Part shown: in pieces, positions 1 to 8,797 of the stretch
Layout: each line of letters begins with the position of its first letter
How positions within the stretch are numbered: the first letter of the stretch is position 1
NCBI RefSeq assembly: GCF_014648895.1
Contig: NZ_BMRZ01000006.1
Location: forward strand, 270,244-334,243
Direction: 5' to 3'
Source: Streptomyces tanashiensis
Lineage (GTDB): Bacteria > Actinomycetota > Actinomycetes > Streptomycetales > Streptomycetaceae
DNA length: 64,000 nucleotides
The notes under the pieces: generated by a model
Databases searched by the model: none
What the model was told of the DNA's origin: nothing
Seen by the model: only the letters and a program-made list of their open reading frames with translations
Translations under genes and position numbers: made by a program

Positions 1-2379
1 GAACGCGTCGATCCAGGGCCCGGCGCTGCGGAAGGGGCGTCTGAGCTCCTCGCGGCGGCCCTCGGCGAGGGCCTGCGCGAGGAGTCGGCGCACGGTGGCG
101 GTGTCTCCCTCCAGCGCCGCCGCCTGGGCCCGTACCAGCGCGGCGGGCACCGCCACCCCCGGTCCCGACCGCCCGTGGGCCTCCAGACCGTCGAGCAGGC
201 GGAGGGCCGTACGGGGGTCCCCGGCGGCGAGATACGCCCGCGCCAGGCCGACGGTGCACAGCGGCTGGTCCCCGGCGACCTGCCGGAGGGCCTCGACGGC
301 CGCGTCCGGACGGCCCTCGGCCAGGAGGGCCTCCGAGACGACCAGGGCGGCGGTGCCCTGCGCCCAGGGTGAGTCGTCGGCGGCCGGAACGGGCCGGGCC
401 GCGACGGCCAGCGCGGCGCCCGTCCGGCCCCGGGCCAGCAGCACACCGGCGGTGACGGCGCGGCCGGCCGCCGCCGGCACCGGGTCCGCCGACCGCGGAC
501 CGGGCGCGTCGGCGAGGAGGGCCTCGGCATGGTCCACGTCGTCCCGGCCGAGTGCCACCGCGGCCAGGACCACCTGCCCGAGTCCGGAACCCCACGGCTG
601 GGCCAGGCCGTACCGCTCGGCCTCGGCCGTCATGGCGGAGACCTTGCGTTCCGCCGCGCCCGGCCGCCCGTCGAGGTGGTCGACGAGCGCCAGGTGTTCG
701 AGTGCCTCCATCCGCGGGAGCGCGGTGGACGCCGTACGGGGACCGCGGGCCACCGCGGTGAGGTCGGTCCGGGCGTCTTCGTAGCGTCCGGCCCAGAGCG
801 CGGACGAGCCTCTGTGGGTGAGCAGCAGGGCGTCGAGTTCCGGGTGTCCTTCCAGCAGCCGGGAGGGCATCCGGGGCATCAGCTGCCGGGCCGACCGGGT
901 GGCCCGTTCGGCGCGTCCCGCCGAGCCGGCCAGGCGCCCGGCCAGTGCCTCCAGGACGGCCCAGCTCAGCCGGGCGGCCGGGAAGTCCCGGCCGTCGGAC
1001 GCCAGCTGTTCCTCGGCGCGGCGCAGGTGCGCCAGGCCCCGGTCGAGATCGGACCGGGACAGCTCGCAGGCGGCGCGGACGAGGTTCGTGGCCGGGTCGG
1101 GCGTCTCGCCCTCCATCCCGGCGAACCAGTCGACGGGCTCCCCCGAGCCCGGGCCGGTGATGAGCCGCCCGATCTCCAGATCCTCGACCAGGACCCGGGC
1201 CATGTACGTCCAGTCCCTGGCGGCGGCGCCGTGGGCCAGCATCTCGGGCAGGGTTCCGGAGCGCCGCAGCCAGTGCGCGGCGCGCCGGTGCAGCTCCGTC
1301 TCCAGGCCGGGGGCGCGCCGCCGCAGATGGACCAGGAGGATCTCCCGGAAGAGCGGATGGAGCCGGTACCAGCCGTGCCCGAAGTCCTCGACGAAGGCGT
1401 TCGCACGGTGGAGTTCCGCCAGGATCGTCGCGGCGTCGCGCCGCTGGGTCAGCGCGTCCGCCAGGCCGGGGCAGAAGCGGTCCAGGACGCTGATCCGCAG
1501 CAGCAGGGCCTGGGTCTCGGGGGTCTGCCGTTCCAGCACCTCGGCGAGGAGGAAGTCGGCGATCGTGCCCTGTCCCGCCTCGAACTGCTTCAGGTAGAGC
1601 TCGGGGTCCGGGCTCGACCGCGCCGCCAGGGCGCTCAGCCGGAGGCCGGCCGCCCATCCCCGGGTGCGCTCCACCAGGGCTCCGGCCACCGGAACGGCCA
1701 GCGACAGCCCGTGCAGCTCCAGGAGCTCGACCGCCTCCTCCGTGGTGAAGGCCAGATCGGCGTCACGGATCTCGGTCATCTCGCCGGCGAGGCGGTAGCG
1801 GTGGAGCGGGAGGAGGGGTTCGGTACGGCTGACGAGGACGAGGCGGAGCCCCGGCCGCGCGTGCCGCAGGACGAACTCCAGCTGCCGTGCGACCTCGGGG
1901 TCGGTCATCCGCTCGAACTCGTCGATCACCACGGTGACGGGCCGGTCGTGCCCGGCGAGTTCCCAGGCGAGCCGGCTCAGGAGCGTGTGGTGGACCCGGG
2001 TCGCGTCGGCGGGGAAGTCGATGGCGGTGGGTACCGGTACTCCGCAGGCGTTGAGGGACTGGAGCAGCTGCGCCCAGAACATTCCGGGGCCCTCGACCGC
2101 CGCGTCGAGCGTGAGCCAGGCGACCGGCCGCCCGAGGTGTGCGGCCCAGTCGGCGACCAGGAGGGACTTGCCGGCCCCGGCGGAGCCGTTGACCACGGTC
2201 AGCGGGGTCAGCAGGGCCTGCCCGAGGTGCTCGACCAGGCGGTCGCGGCGCAGGAACGTGCCGGGGCGCCCCGGCAGGGCGAACCGGGTCCGTAGGAAGG
2301 GGTCGCCGAGGGGGTCGGCGCCGCCGGGTACGGGGGCGCCCCGCGGGACCTCGCGATCCGTGGCCGCCACGTCCACCAC
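1..2379 (-). CDS. LuxR/MalT-type ATPase transcriptional regulator, 3' end cut by window edge
   Basis: The reverse strand reads open in one frame from a GTG near 2379 to base 1, giving about 793 codons with no stop. A P-loop GSAGAGKS follows within about 60 residues of the start, and a Walker B-like VTVVIDEFE lies about 90 residues further on. The rest is Leu/Ala/Arg-rich helical repeat, as in MalT-type STAND regulators, where an NTPase and a TPR-like sensor precede a C-terminal LuxR helix-turn-helix. That output domain would lie left of the window, so the LuxR assignment is inferred from the family. The start is uncertain: GTG at 2379 or the next codon at 2376 both follow a purine-rich stretch. 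The ligand is unknown. Confidence 0.8.
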   Translation of the reverse strand, partial: MVDVAATDREVPRGAPVPGGADPLGDPFLRTRFALPGRPGTFLRRDRLVEHLGQALLTPLTVVNGSAGAGKSLLVADWAAHLGRPVAWLTLDAAVEGPGMFWAQLLQSLNACGVPVPTAIDFPADATRVHHTLLSRLAWELAGHDRPVTVVIDEFERMTDPEVARQLEFVLRHARPGLRLVLVSRTEPLLPLHRYRLAGEMTEIRDADLAFTTEEAVELLELHGLSLAVPVAGALVERTRGWAAGLRLSALAARSSPDPELYLKQFEAGQGTIADFLLAEVLERQTPETQALLLRISVLDRFCPGLADALTQRRDAATILAELHRANAFVEDFGHGWYRLHPLFREILLVHLRRRAPGLETELHRRAAHWLRRSGTLPEMLAHGAAARDWTYMARVLVEDLEIGRLITGPGSGEPVDWFAGMEGETPDPATNLVRAACELSRSDLDRGLAHLRRAEEQLASDGRDFPAARLSWAVLEALAGRLAGSAGRAERATRSARQLMPRMPSRLLEGHPELDALLLTHRGSSALWAGRYEDARTDLTAVARGPRTASTALPRMEALEHLALVDHLDGRPGAAERKVSAMTAEAERYGLAQPWGSGLGQVVLAAVALGRDDVDHAEALLADAPGPRSADPVPAAAGRAVTAGVLLARGRTGAALAVAARPVPAADDSPWAQGTAALVVSEALLAEGRPDAAVEALRQVAGDQPLCTVGLARAYLAAGDPRTALRLLDGLEAHGRSGPGVAVPAALVRAQAAALEGDTATVRRLLAQALAEGRREELRRPFRSAGPWIDAF

Positions 2380-2521
2380 CGCCTTCCGGCCGGCCCGCCG
2401 AGGGCGGAGTCTCCCCTCCAGGATGGAAGTGTTCTCCCGGAATCGGCCACCGGACAGGGCCCCGCAAACCCCTCGCGGGTACCCGAAGGTCCCGCACCGG
2501 AGGGACCTTCCGGGGAACCGC

Positions 2522-2548
2522 CCGGGCCGGGAGGTGCGCCCGGCCCGG
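2522..2548 (-). terminator. Hairpin downstream of the DUF5955 gene
   Basis: Perfect 10-bp arms (CCGGGCCGGG and CCCGGCCCGG) enclose a 7-base loop, starting 13 bases after the stop of the minus-strand gene at 2561-2878. There is no T-run, as is usual for Streptomyces hairpin terminators. It separates that gene from the large regulator downstream on the same strand. Confidence 0.6.
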
Positions 2549-2560
2549 CCGCGGGGCCTC

Positions 2561-2878
2561 CTACTGTCCGGGCTGCGGGGGCCCGAAGAGCTCGACGGCA
2601 CGCCGGACCCCCGCGAGGCCCTCGGCGAGCGCGCTGACGGAGCCGACGGAGCCCGCGACGATCAGCAGGGAGCGGCGCAGCCGCCGTACCTCGGGGTCGC
2701 CGCTGAGCGCCATGGCGTCCAGCGCGGCGAGCTCGTCCTCGGCGATCCCCCGGTCGGCGAACTCGACCCGGTGTGCGGCCAGTTCACGCCGGAGCCGGGA
2801 CACGGCGGACCGCAGTTCGGCCACCCTGGGGTCCACACCCTCGCCGGTCACTCGCCTCTGCCCCACGCTTCGCAACAT
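2561..2878 (-). CDS. Small DUF5955-like protein
   Basis: This 105-residue soluble protein is Arg/Leu/Ala-rich and probably all helical. The stretch DPRVAELRSAVSRLRREL followed by DRGIAEDELAAL resembles the Streptomyces family DUF5955, whose function I do not know. ATG is the first plausible start. It is transcribed away from the MocA-like gene at 3075, so the 196-base gap between them must hold two divergent promoters. A strong hairpin follows its stop. The family name comes from remembered sequence patterns; the existence of the gene is more secure than its name. Confidence 0.6.
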   Translation of the reverse strand: MLRSVGQRRVTGEGVDPRVAELRSAVSRLRRELAAHRVEFADRGIAEDELAALDAMALSGDPEVRRLRRSLLIVAGSVGSVSALAEGLAGVRRAVELFGPPQPGQ

Positions 2879-3074
2879 GGTTCTCCCCCTCGCACGACAC
2901 TGTGCGCAGAACTCCGTACGACGAACACTCCGGACACTCCGAGCCGACCCCCCGGACGGCGGTCGGGCGCCGTGAGTGGGGGTCAGTTAACTCCTTCGCC
3001 ACCCCGGCGCGCCACCCTTGGTGGACGGAATTCAGGCGACCGTGTGATTCCGCCTCATGGGGTATGCAGGTGGC

Positions 3075-3689
3075 ATGACAGCTGCAGAAGATCGAACCCC
3101 CGTCGTCGCCGGACTGCTGCTCGCCGCCGGGGGCGGGAGGCGGCTCGGGGGGCGGCCCAAGGCGCTGCTCCCGCACCGGGGGCGGCCGCTGGTGGAACAC
3201 GCCGTGGGGGTGCTGCGCGAGGCCGGGTGCGAGGTGGTGCACGTGGTGCTGGGCGCGTCGGTGGAGCTCGTACGGGAGCGGGCGGAGCTGCCCGGGTGTG
3301 TGCTCGTGGACAACCCGGAGTGGGCGGAGGGCATGGGTTCCTCGCTGCGGGCCGGGCTCGCCTCGCTGGCCGCCGATCCGTGCGGCGTGGACGCGGCGCT
3401 CGTCCTGCTGGTGGACCAGCCGGGGATCGGGGCGGAGGCCGTGGCCCGGGTCCGGGCGGCGTACGGCTCACGGGATTCCCTGGCGGCCGCCTCGTACGAC
3501 GGGGAGCGGGGCCATCCGGTGCTGTTCGGCGCCGGGCACTGGGCGGGCATCGCGGAGACGGCGGTGGGCGACCGGGGTGCACGGGACTATCTGGCGGCGC
3601 ACCGGGATGCGATCACCCCGGTGGACTGCTCGGATGTGGCCGAGCCCTACGACATCGACACCGAGGCGGACCTGGCGCACCTGGAGTGA
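3075..3689 (+). CDS. MocA-like NTP transferase (probable molybdenum cofactor cytidylyltransferase)
   Basis: The N-terminus VAGLLLAAGGGRRLGGRPKALL is the nucleotide-binding signature of MobA/MocA-type transferases, which attach CMP or GMP to molybdopterin. VDQPGI, in the middle, fits the metal-binding DxP motif of the family. The length (204 residues) is normal. I chose ATG 3075, preceded by GCAGGTGG, over the in-frame ATG at 3057, which lacks a ribosome binding site. MocA enzymes usually serve xanthine dehydrogenase and related hydroxylases. This fits the purine-degradation genes further on, although no such dehydrogenase is in the window. A related sugar or glycerol nucleotidyltransferase role cannot be excluded. 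Confidence 0.75.
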   Translation: MTAAEDRTPVVAGLLLAAGGGRRLGGRPKALLPHRGRPLVEHAVGVLREAGCEVVHVVLGASVELVRERAELPGCVLVDNPEWAEGMGSSLRAGLASLAADPCGVDAALVLLVDQPGIGAEAVARVRAAYGSRDSLAAASYDGERGHPVLFGAGHWAGIAETAVGDRGARDYLAAHRDAITPVDCSDVAEPYDIDTEADLAHLE

Positions 3690-3738
3690 ACGGGCTGGCA
3701 CCGAGCGCCATGTTCTGTCGATCCGGAGAATCTCGACA

Positions 3739-3778
3739 TCAACAAACCATTGAACTTCCACCATGAGGAAACTAGTAT
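3739..3778 (+). promoter_or_regulatory. aceB promoter with two overlapping operator motifs
   Basis: TTGAAC (3750-3755) and TAGTAT (3773-3778) are 17 bp apart and make a good sigma-70 promoter. The spacer is filled by the palindrome TTCCACCATGAGGAA (3756-3770), the same motif found before hyi and gcl. Overlapping the -35 from the left is TCAACAAACCATTGA (3739-3753), a weaker copy of the element before uricase and catalase. Binding at either site should block RNA polymerase. Confidence 0.7.
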
Positions 3779-3915
3779 CCACTGTTCAGAAGCGCCTGCT
3801 CGTTCAGAAGGCGCTCGCGGCCGTATCTCGGCGCCTGCGGCACTCCGTGCCGATCCGCGACGCCCGGCGGCCGCCTGGCACCGCCCGTGAAGTCCGCTGA
3901 AGGAAGTGACAGTTC

Positions 3916-5547
3916 ATGTCCGCACCAGCGCCGTCCCCCCTGGCCGTCGTCGATGCCGAGCCCCTCCCGCGTCAGGAGGAGGTGCTCACCGAGGCCGCCC
4001 TGGCCTTCGTCGCCGAACTGCACCGGCGGTTCACCCCGCGCCGGGACGAGCTCCTCGCCCGCCGAGCGGAGCGTCGCGCCGAGATCGCCCGTACGTCCAC
4101 CCTGGACTTCCTTCCGGAGACCGCCGCGATCCGCGCCGACGACTCCTGGAAGGTCGCGCCGGCCCCGGCGGCCCTGAACGACCGCCGTGTCGAGATCACC
4201 GGCCCGACCGACCGCAAGATGACGATCAACGCCCTCAACTCCGGCGCGAAGGTCTGGCTCGCCGACTTCGAGGACGCCTCGGCGCCGACCTGGGAGAACG
4301 TCGTCCTCGGCCAGGTCAACCTGATCGACGCCTACACCCGGAAGATCGACTTCACGGACCCGAGGTCGGGCAAGTCGTACGCGCTCAAGCCGGCCGGTGA
4401 GCTCGCCACCGTCGTCATGCGGCCGCGCGGCTGGCACCTGGAGGAGCGTCACCTCACCTTCGACGGACGGCCGGTGCCCGGCGCGCTCGTCGACTTCGGC
4501 CTGTACTTCTTCCACAACGCCCAGCGTCTGATCGACCTCGGCAAGGGCCCGTACTTCTACCTCCCGAAGACGGAGTCGCACCTGGAGGCCCGCCTCTGGA
4601 ACGACATCTTCGTCTTCGCGCAGGACTACGTCGGCATCCCGCAGGGCACCGTCCGCGCCACGGTCCTCATCGAGACCATCACGGCCGCGTACGAGATGGA
4701 GGAGATCCTCTACGAGCTCCGCGACCACGCCGCCGGCCTGAACGCGGGCCGCTGGGACTACCTCTTCTCCATCGTCAAGAACTTCCGTGACGGCGGGGCC
4801 AAGTTCGTCCTTCCGGACCGCAACGCGGTCACGATGACCGCCCCGTTCATGCGCGCGTACACCGAACTCCTCGTGCGCACCTGCCACAAGCGCGGCGCGC
4901 ACGCGATCGGCGGCATGGCGGCGTTCATCCCGTCCCGCAAGGACGCCGAGGTCAACAAGGTCGCATTCGAGAAGGTCAAGGCCGACAAGGACCGCGAGGC
5001 CGGCGACGGCTTCGACGGCTCCTGGGTCGCCCACCCCGACCTGGTCCCGATCGCGATGGCCTCCTTCGACGCGGTCCTCGGCGACAGGCCGAACCAGAAG
5101 GACCGTCTCCGCGAGGACGTCTCCGTCGCGCCCGGCGACCTCATCGCCATCGACTCGCTCGACGCCAAGCCCACCTACGGCGGCCTCGTCAGCGCCGTCC
5201 AGGTCGGCATCCGCTACATCGAGGCGTGGCTGCGCGGCCTCGGCGCCGTCGCCATCTTCAACCTGATGGAGGACGCGGCCACCGCCGAGATCTCCCGCTC
5301 CCAGATCTGGCAGTGGATCAACGCGGGTGTCGAGTTCGAGCACGCCGGGAAGACCGTGACCGCCACCCCCGAGCTCGCCCGCAAGGTCGCCGCCGAGGAG
5401 CTGGCCGCGATCCGCGCCGAGATCGGCGAGGAGGCCTTCGCGGCCGGCAGGTGGCAGCAGGCCCACGACCTGCTCCTGCACGTCTCCCTCGACGCGGACT
5501 ACGCGGACTTCCTGACCCTTCCCGCGTACGAGCAGCTGGTCGGCTGA
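3916..5547 (+). CDS. aceB: Malate synthase
   Basis: This enzyme of 543 residues condenses glyoxylate with acetyl-CoA to give malate. The stretch RDHAAGLNAGRWDYLF matches the malate synthase signature, and the length is that of the A-type enzyme (about 530-550 residues). The ATG lies 8 bases after GGAAGTGA. It stands alone between a MocA-like gene and a secreted hydrolase. No isocitrate lyase is nearby, and its promoter carries the operator motifs of the ureide genes at 19-28 kb. That supports a role in using glyoxylate from allantoin rather than only in the glyoxylate shunt. Annotation is very secure; the regulatory reading is inference. Confidence 0.97.
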   Translation: MSAPAPSPLAVVDAEPLPRQEEVLTEAALAFVAELHRRFTPRRDELLARRAERRAEIARTSTLDFLPETAAIRADDSWKVAPAPAALNDRRVEITGPTDRKMTINALNSGAKVWLADFEDASAPTWENVVLGQVNLIDAYTRKIDFTDPRSGKSYALKPAGELATVVMRPRGWHLEERHLTFDGRPVPGALVDFGLYFFHNAQRLIDLGKGPYFYLPKTESHLEARLWNDIFVFAQDYVGIPQGTVRATVLIETITAAYEMEEILYELRDHAAGLNAGRWDYLFSIVKNFRDGGAKFVLPDRNAVTMTAPFMRAYTELLVRTCHKRGAHAIGGMAAFIPSRKDAEVNKVAFEKVKADKDREAGDGFDGSWVAHPDLVPIAMASFDAVLGDRPNQKDRLREDVSVAPGDLIAIDSLDAKPTYGGLVSAVQVGIRYIEAWLRGLGAVAIFNLMEDAATAEISRSQIWQWINAGVEFEHAGKTVTATPELARKVAAEELAAIRAEIGEEAFAAGRWQQAHDLLLHVSLDADYADFLTLPAYEQLVG

Positions 5548-5567
5548 CCCGACCCGTACGGCTGACT

Positions 5568-5585
5568 CGGCTGCCCGCACAGCCG
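5568..5585 (+). terminator. Small hairpin after aceB
   Basis: Arms CGGCTG and CAGCCG with a 6-base loop lie 20 bases after the aceB stop. This is a weak stem. The remainder of the gap to 5800 shows no further gene; it must hold the promoter of the secreted hydrolase, but I cannot place its boxes. Confidence 0.35.
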
Positions 5586-5800
5586 CCGACAGCAACCTGA
5601 GCAGGGCTTCGTCACCGGTGTCGCACAGCACCGGAGGCGGGGCCCTGTTCCCGTTCCTGTGACCTCACAGGCGACGTGACGGAACCGAGATATGCAGCTA
5701 CCTAGCGGTAACAAGCCACGCCGTGCGAGATTCCGCCATGCCACCGGCCGGCGGCTGTCCCCCACGTCACTGCGTCACCGCATACCGCAGGAGCACAGCC

Positions 5801-6946
5801 ATGCCTTCGACCCCCCACCGTGCGCTGCGCGCACTCCTGGCACTGTGTACCGCCGCCGGGCTCGCCTCCGTCGCCGCCCCCACGGCCACCGCCGCCCCCG
5901 GCACCGGCCCCACCGCCGTCGTCGCCATGGGCGACAGCTACATCTCCGGCGAGGCCGGCCGCTGGCAGGGCAACAGCCTCACCAACTCCGGCAGCCGCAA
6001 CGGCACCGACCGCGCCTGGACGGGCAGCGCCTACGACCCCTCCCGGGTGTACGGCTCCACCGCCGGCGGCTGTCACCGCTCGGACACCTCCGAGGTGCGG
6101 AGCGCCGGTCCGATCGCGAGCTCCCTGATCAACCTCGCCTGCTCCGGGGCGACGACGAAGAACGTCTTCCGCGCCTCCCAGGGCGGCCAGGCCTACAAGG
6201 GCGAGGCGCCCCAGGCCGACCAGCTGGCGGCCGTCGCCGCCGCGAACGACGTCGAGCTGATCGCGCTGTCCATCGGCGGCAACGACCTCGGCTTCGCCGA
6301 CATCATCACCACCTGCGCCACCGACTACATCGTCTGGTACTCCTACTGCCACGACGACCAGCAGGCCGAGGTCGACGCGCGGATCGACGGCGTGATGGCC
6401 GACGTCGGCAAGTCCGTCGACGAGATCCGGGCGGTCATGACCGCCGCCGGATACGCCGCCTCCGACTACCGGATCGTCCTCCAGTCGTACCCGTCCCCCA
6501 TCCCCCGCGCCGCCGACAACCGGTACGGGGAGAGCGGCTGGGCCCGCACCAACACCGGCGGCTGCCCCTTCTGGAACGCCGACTCGGACTGGGCCCGCGA
6601 CTCCCTGGTCCCCCAGCTCGCCTCCCGCCTCAAGGGCGTCGCCACGGCCAAGGGCGTGCAGTTCCTGGACCTGCGGGACGCGCTCCAGGGCCGTGAGGTC
6701 TGCGCGAAGGCCGCCAAGCAGGTGACGGCGACCGTGCCCCCGTCGGGGACGACCAGCGAGTGGGCGCGGTGGATCGACAGCCAGAGCACACAGGGTCTCG
6801 TCCAGGAGTCGATGCACCCCAACGCCTACGGCCAGCAGGCCCTCGGCCGCTGCCTGGCCCTGATCAGCGCCCGCCCGACGGGGAACCAGAGCTGCCGGAA
6901 CACGGCGGGGTCGGGGCCGTCGGGGATGTACCTCACGGCGGGGTGA
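5801..6946 (+). CDS. Secreted SGNH/GDSL hydrolase
   Basis: A protein of 381 residues starts at ATG 5801 after GCAGGAG. It has a Sec signal peptide (basic start, hydrophobic core, cleavage near ATAA-PGTG at about residue 32). The mature part opens with block I GDSYISGE (nucleophile Ser46), carries block III GGND, and near the end has SMHPN, which supplies the catalytic His. Several Cys pairs suggest disulfides. This layout matches extracellular lipases and esterases of the SGNH superfamily in Streptomyces. The substrate (lipid, acetylated glycan or other ester) cannot be read from the sequence. It converges with the minus-strand gene ending at 6959. Confidence 0.88.
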   Translation: MPSTPHRALRALLALCTAAGLASVAAPTATAAPGTGPTAVVAMGDSYISGEAGRWQGNSLTNSGSRNGTDRAWTGSAYDPSRVYGSTAGGCHRSDTSEVRSAGPIASSLINLACSGATTKNVFRASQGGQAYKGEAPQADQLAAVAAANDVELIALSIGGNDLGFADIITTCATDYIVWYSYCHDDQQAEVDARIDGVMADVGKSVDEIRAVMTAAGYAASDYRIVLQSYPSPIPRAADNRYGESGWARTNTGGCPFWNADSDWARDSLVPQLASRLKGVATAKGVQFLDLRDALQGREVCAKAAKQVTATVPPSGTTSEWARWIDSQSTQGLVQESMHPNAYGQQALGRCLALISARPTGNQSCRNTAGSGPSGMYLTAG

Positions 6947-6958
6947 CGTCCGCCGCGC

Positions 6959-8746
6959 TCACGGGAGGGTGATGCCGAGCGGGCGGAGGACCCGCTCGGT
7001 CTCGTGCCGGTCCGCCGCGGCCATCGCGCGGACCAGGGCCGCGGAACCGCCCGGCCAGGCGGCCGCCGCGGTGTCGAAGGCGGCGCGGCGGGACTCCAGG
7101 GGGCCCTTCTTCCCGGGCAGCGCGTCGAGGACGTGCAGGGCCCGGGCGGAGGTCCGGACCTGGATCGGGTCCGCCGGCTCGCCCCGGTCGCGCAGGGCGT
7201 CCAGGACGTACGCGCCGACGACGGGGTCGCGCAGGGCACCGCGCAGGGCCTCGGGCGGGGCACCGGCCGTGTCCAGGACGGCGAAGAGGCCGCGGGTGGC
7301 GGCCGCGTCGGAGGTGCCGGAGTGGACGGTGCCGAGGGCGGCGAGCAGCTGGGACCAGGCGTCGGAGGTGTCCCCGCGCGCGTGGAGCCAGTCGGCGAGC
7401 ACGCGCGCGGCGACGGACGCGGACCAGCCGCCGGCGGCGGCGACCACGTCCGGCGCGGCCCAGGCGAGGGCCTCGGCGGCGTCGGGCGCGACGACCCCGC
7501 GCACTCCGAGCAGATAGCGCACGACGCCCGCGCCGCGCGGGGTGAGCCCGAAGGCGTCGCCGGTGCGGAAGACCAGGCCGGTGGCGGCGAGGCGGTCGAG
7601 GACCGTGGCGAGGTCGCGGGCCGGTCCTTCGAGCCGCGCCCGGTCGGCCTCGTTCGGCTCCGCCGTGCCGAGGAGCCGTACGAGCTCCGGCAGGGGCGGG
7701 ACGGTGTACGCGTCAGGTGCCGCGTCCGGCACGGTGACGGGCAGGTCCTCCAGGGCCGGGTCGACGGGCCAGTCCTCGTACTCGGCTGCCTTGCGGGCGA
7801 CGGACTCGGCGGAGCAGCCGCGCTGGTAGACCGCGTACAGCAGGTGCGGTGCCTCGCCCCCGTAGGGCTCGAACTCCTCCTCCGCGAGCTCCTCGACGGC
7901 GGCGATGAGGGTGTCCGCGTCCTCCTCCACGGGCCCGGCCTCGATCGCGGGCGGCGGGGGTGCGGGGGCGGCGGGGTCCCCGTAGTAGTCGAGGTGTTCG
8001 TCGAGGAGGGCGTCGGCGAGGACGAGGTGGGGGAAGGCGTCGGGTCCCGGCGCGAACCGCGCGTACGGGCCGGCGAGCTGCTCGGCGAGTCCGGCGGCGG
8101 TCCACCGGTCCTGGAGCGCGGCGGCGAGCTGCCCGATGCCGGCCGCGACGGCGTGGTCGGTGAGCAGCGGACCGGCGGCCGGGGGCGCCTCGGCGTCCCG
8201 CACGTACGCGCGCGTGAGCGCCTCGGCGAGCAGCACGTCGGCGAGGGCGGTCCGGCCCATGAGGTGGGCGCGGCGCACCCCGTCGGGCAGCGGCGCGCCG
8301 TCGAGGGCGGAGAGCCGGCGCCGTACGTCCTCGGGGTCGGCGAGGTCGGCACCGCAGGTGCGCAGGAGCGAGGCGTACCAGCGGTGCCAGGTGAGGTTGC
8401 CGGGGTCGGTCATGGCGCGCTCGAAGTCGGGCGCGGAATCGGCGACGACCACGGCGATCTTCTCGCGCCGTCCGCCGTCGAACCGTGCGGCGAGGGCCCC
8501 GAGGACGGCCGGGTAGGCGGCGAGCTCGCCGGGCGGCGCGTACACGAAGGCCGGCAGGTCCTCCACGAGGAGCTGCCGCACGAGTCCGGGCGTCGGCTCG
8601 GGCAGCCCCGTCGCGCGGTCGGCGCCGCGCAGGGCGAGCAGTCCCAGTACCGCTTCGGCGGCCCGCGCGAAGGCGGGGTCATGACGCTCGGGCGCTCCGT
8701 CGAGGAAGCCGTCGAGCCCGGTGTTGGTGAGAACGGTCCCGGCCAC
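6959..8746 (-). CDS. Conserved hypothetical protein, 595 residues
   Basis: I do not recognise this gene. It is a large, soluble, Ala/Leu/Asp-rich, acidic protein without a signal peptide or membrane segment. A low-complexity Pro/Ala stretch near residue 260 divides an N-terminal half from a C-terminal half. In the latter, LDRLAATGLVFRTGDAFGLTPRG looks like a winged-helix tip, so a DNA- or nucleotide-related role is conceivable but unproven. ATG 8746 follows CCCTGGGAAGC. It lies just upstream, on the same strand, of the converging gap with the secreted hydrolase, and 51 bases downstream of the beta-family gene. Confidence 0.75.
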   Translation of the reverse strand: MAGTVLTNTGLDGFLDGAPERHDPAFARAAEAVLGLLALRGADRATGLPEPTPGLVRQLLVEDLPAFVYAPPGELAAYPAVLGALAARFDGGRREKIAVVVADSAPDFERAMTDPGNLTWHRWYASLLRTCGADLADPEDVRRRLSALDGAPLPDGVRRAHLMGRTALADVLLAEALTRAYVRDAEAPPAAGPLLTDHAVAAGIGQLAAALQDRWTAAGLAEQLAGPYARFAPGPDAFPHLVLADALLDEHLDYYGDPAAPAPPPPAIEAGPVEEDADTLIAAVEELAEEEFEPYGGEAPHLLYAVYQRGCSAESVARKAAEYEDWPVDPALEDLPVTVPDAAPDAYTVPPLPELVRLLGTAEPNEADRARLEGPARDLATVLDRLAATGLVFRTGDAFGLTPRGAGVVRYLLGVRGVVAPDAAEALAWAAPDVVAAAGGWSASVAARVLADWLHARGDTSDAWSQLLAALGTVHSGTSDAAATRGLFAVLDTAGAPPEALRGALRDPVVGAYVLDALRDRGEPADPIQVRTSARALHVLDALPGKKGPLESRRAAFDTAAAAWPGGSAALVRAMAAADRHETERVLRPLGITLP

Positions 8747-8797
8747 GCTTCCCAGGGTAGTTCGGGGGAGCCGGTTCCGGCGGGCAAGGGCCGGGGG

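Noticed and set aside
529..2295. Long plus-strand open frame opposite the LuxR/MalT regulator
   Set aside because: Gly/Pro/Arg/Gln-rich translation without domains; the opposite strand gives a clear ATPase with a P-loop.
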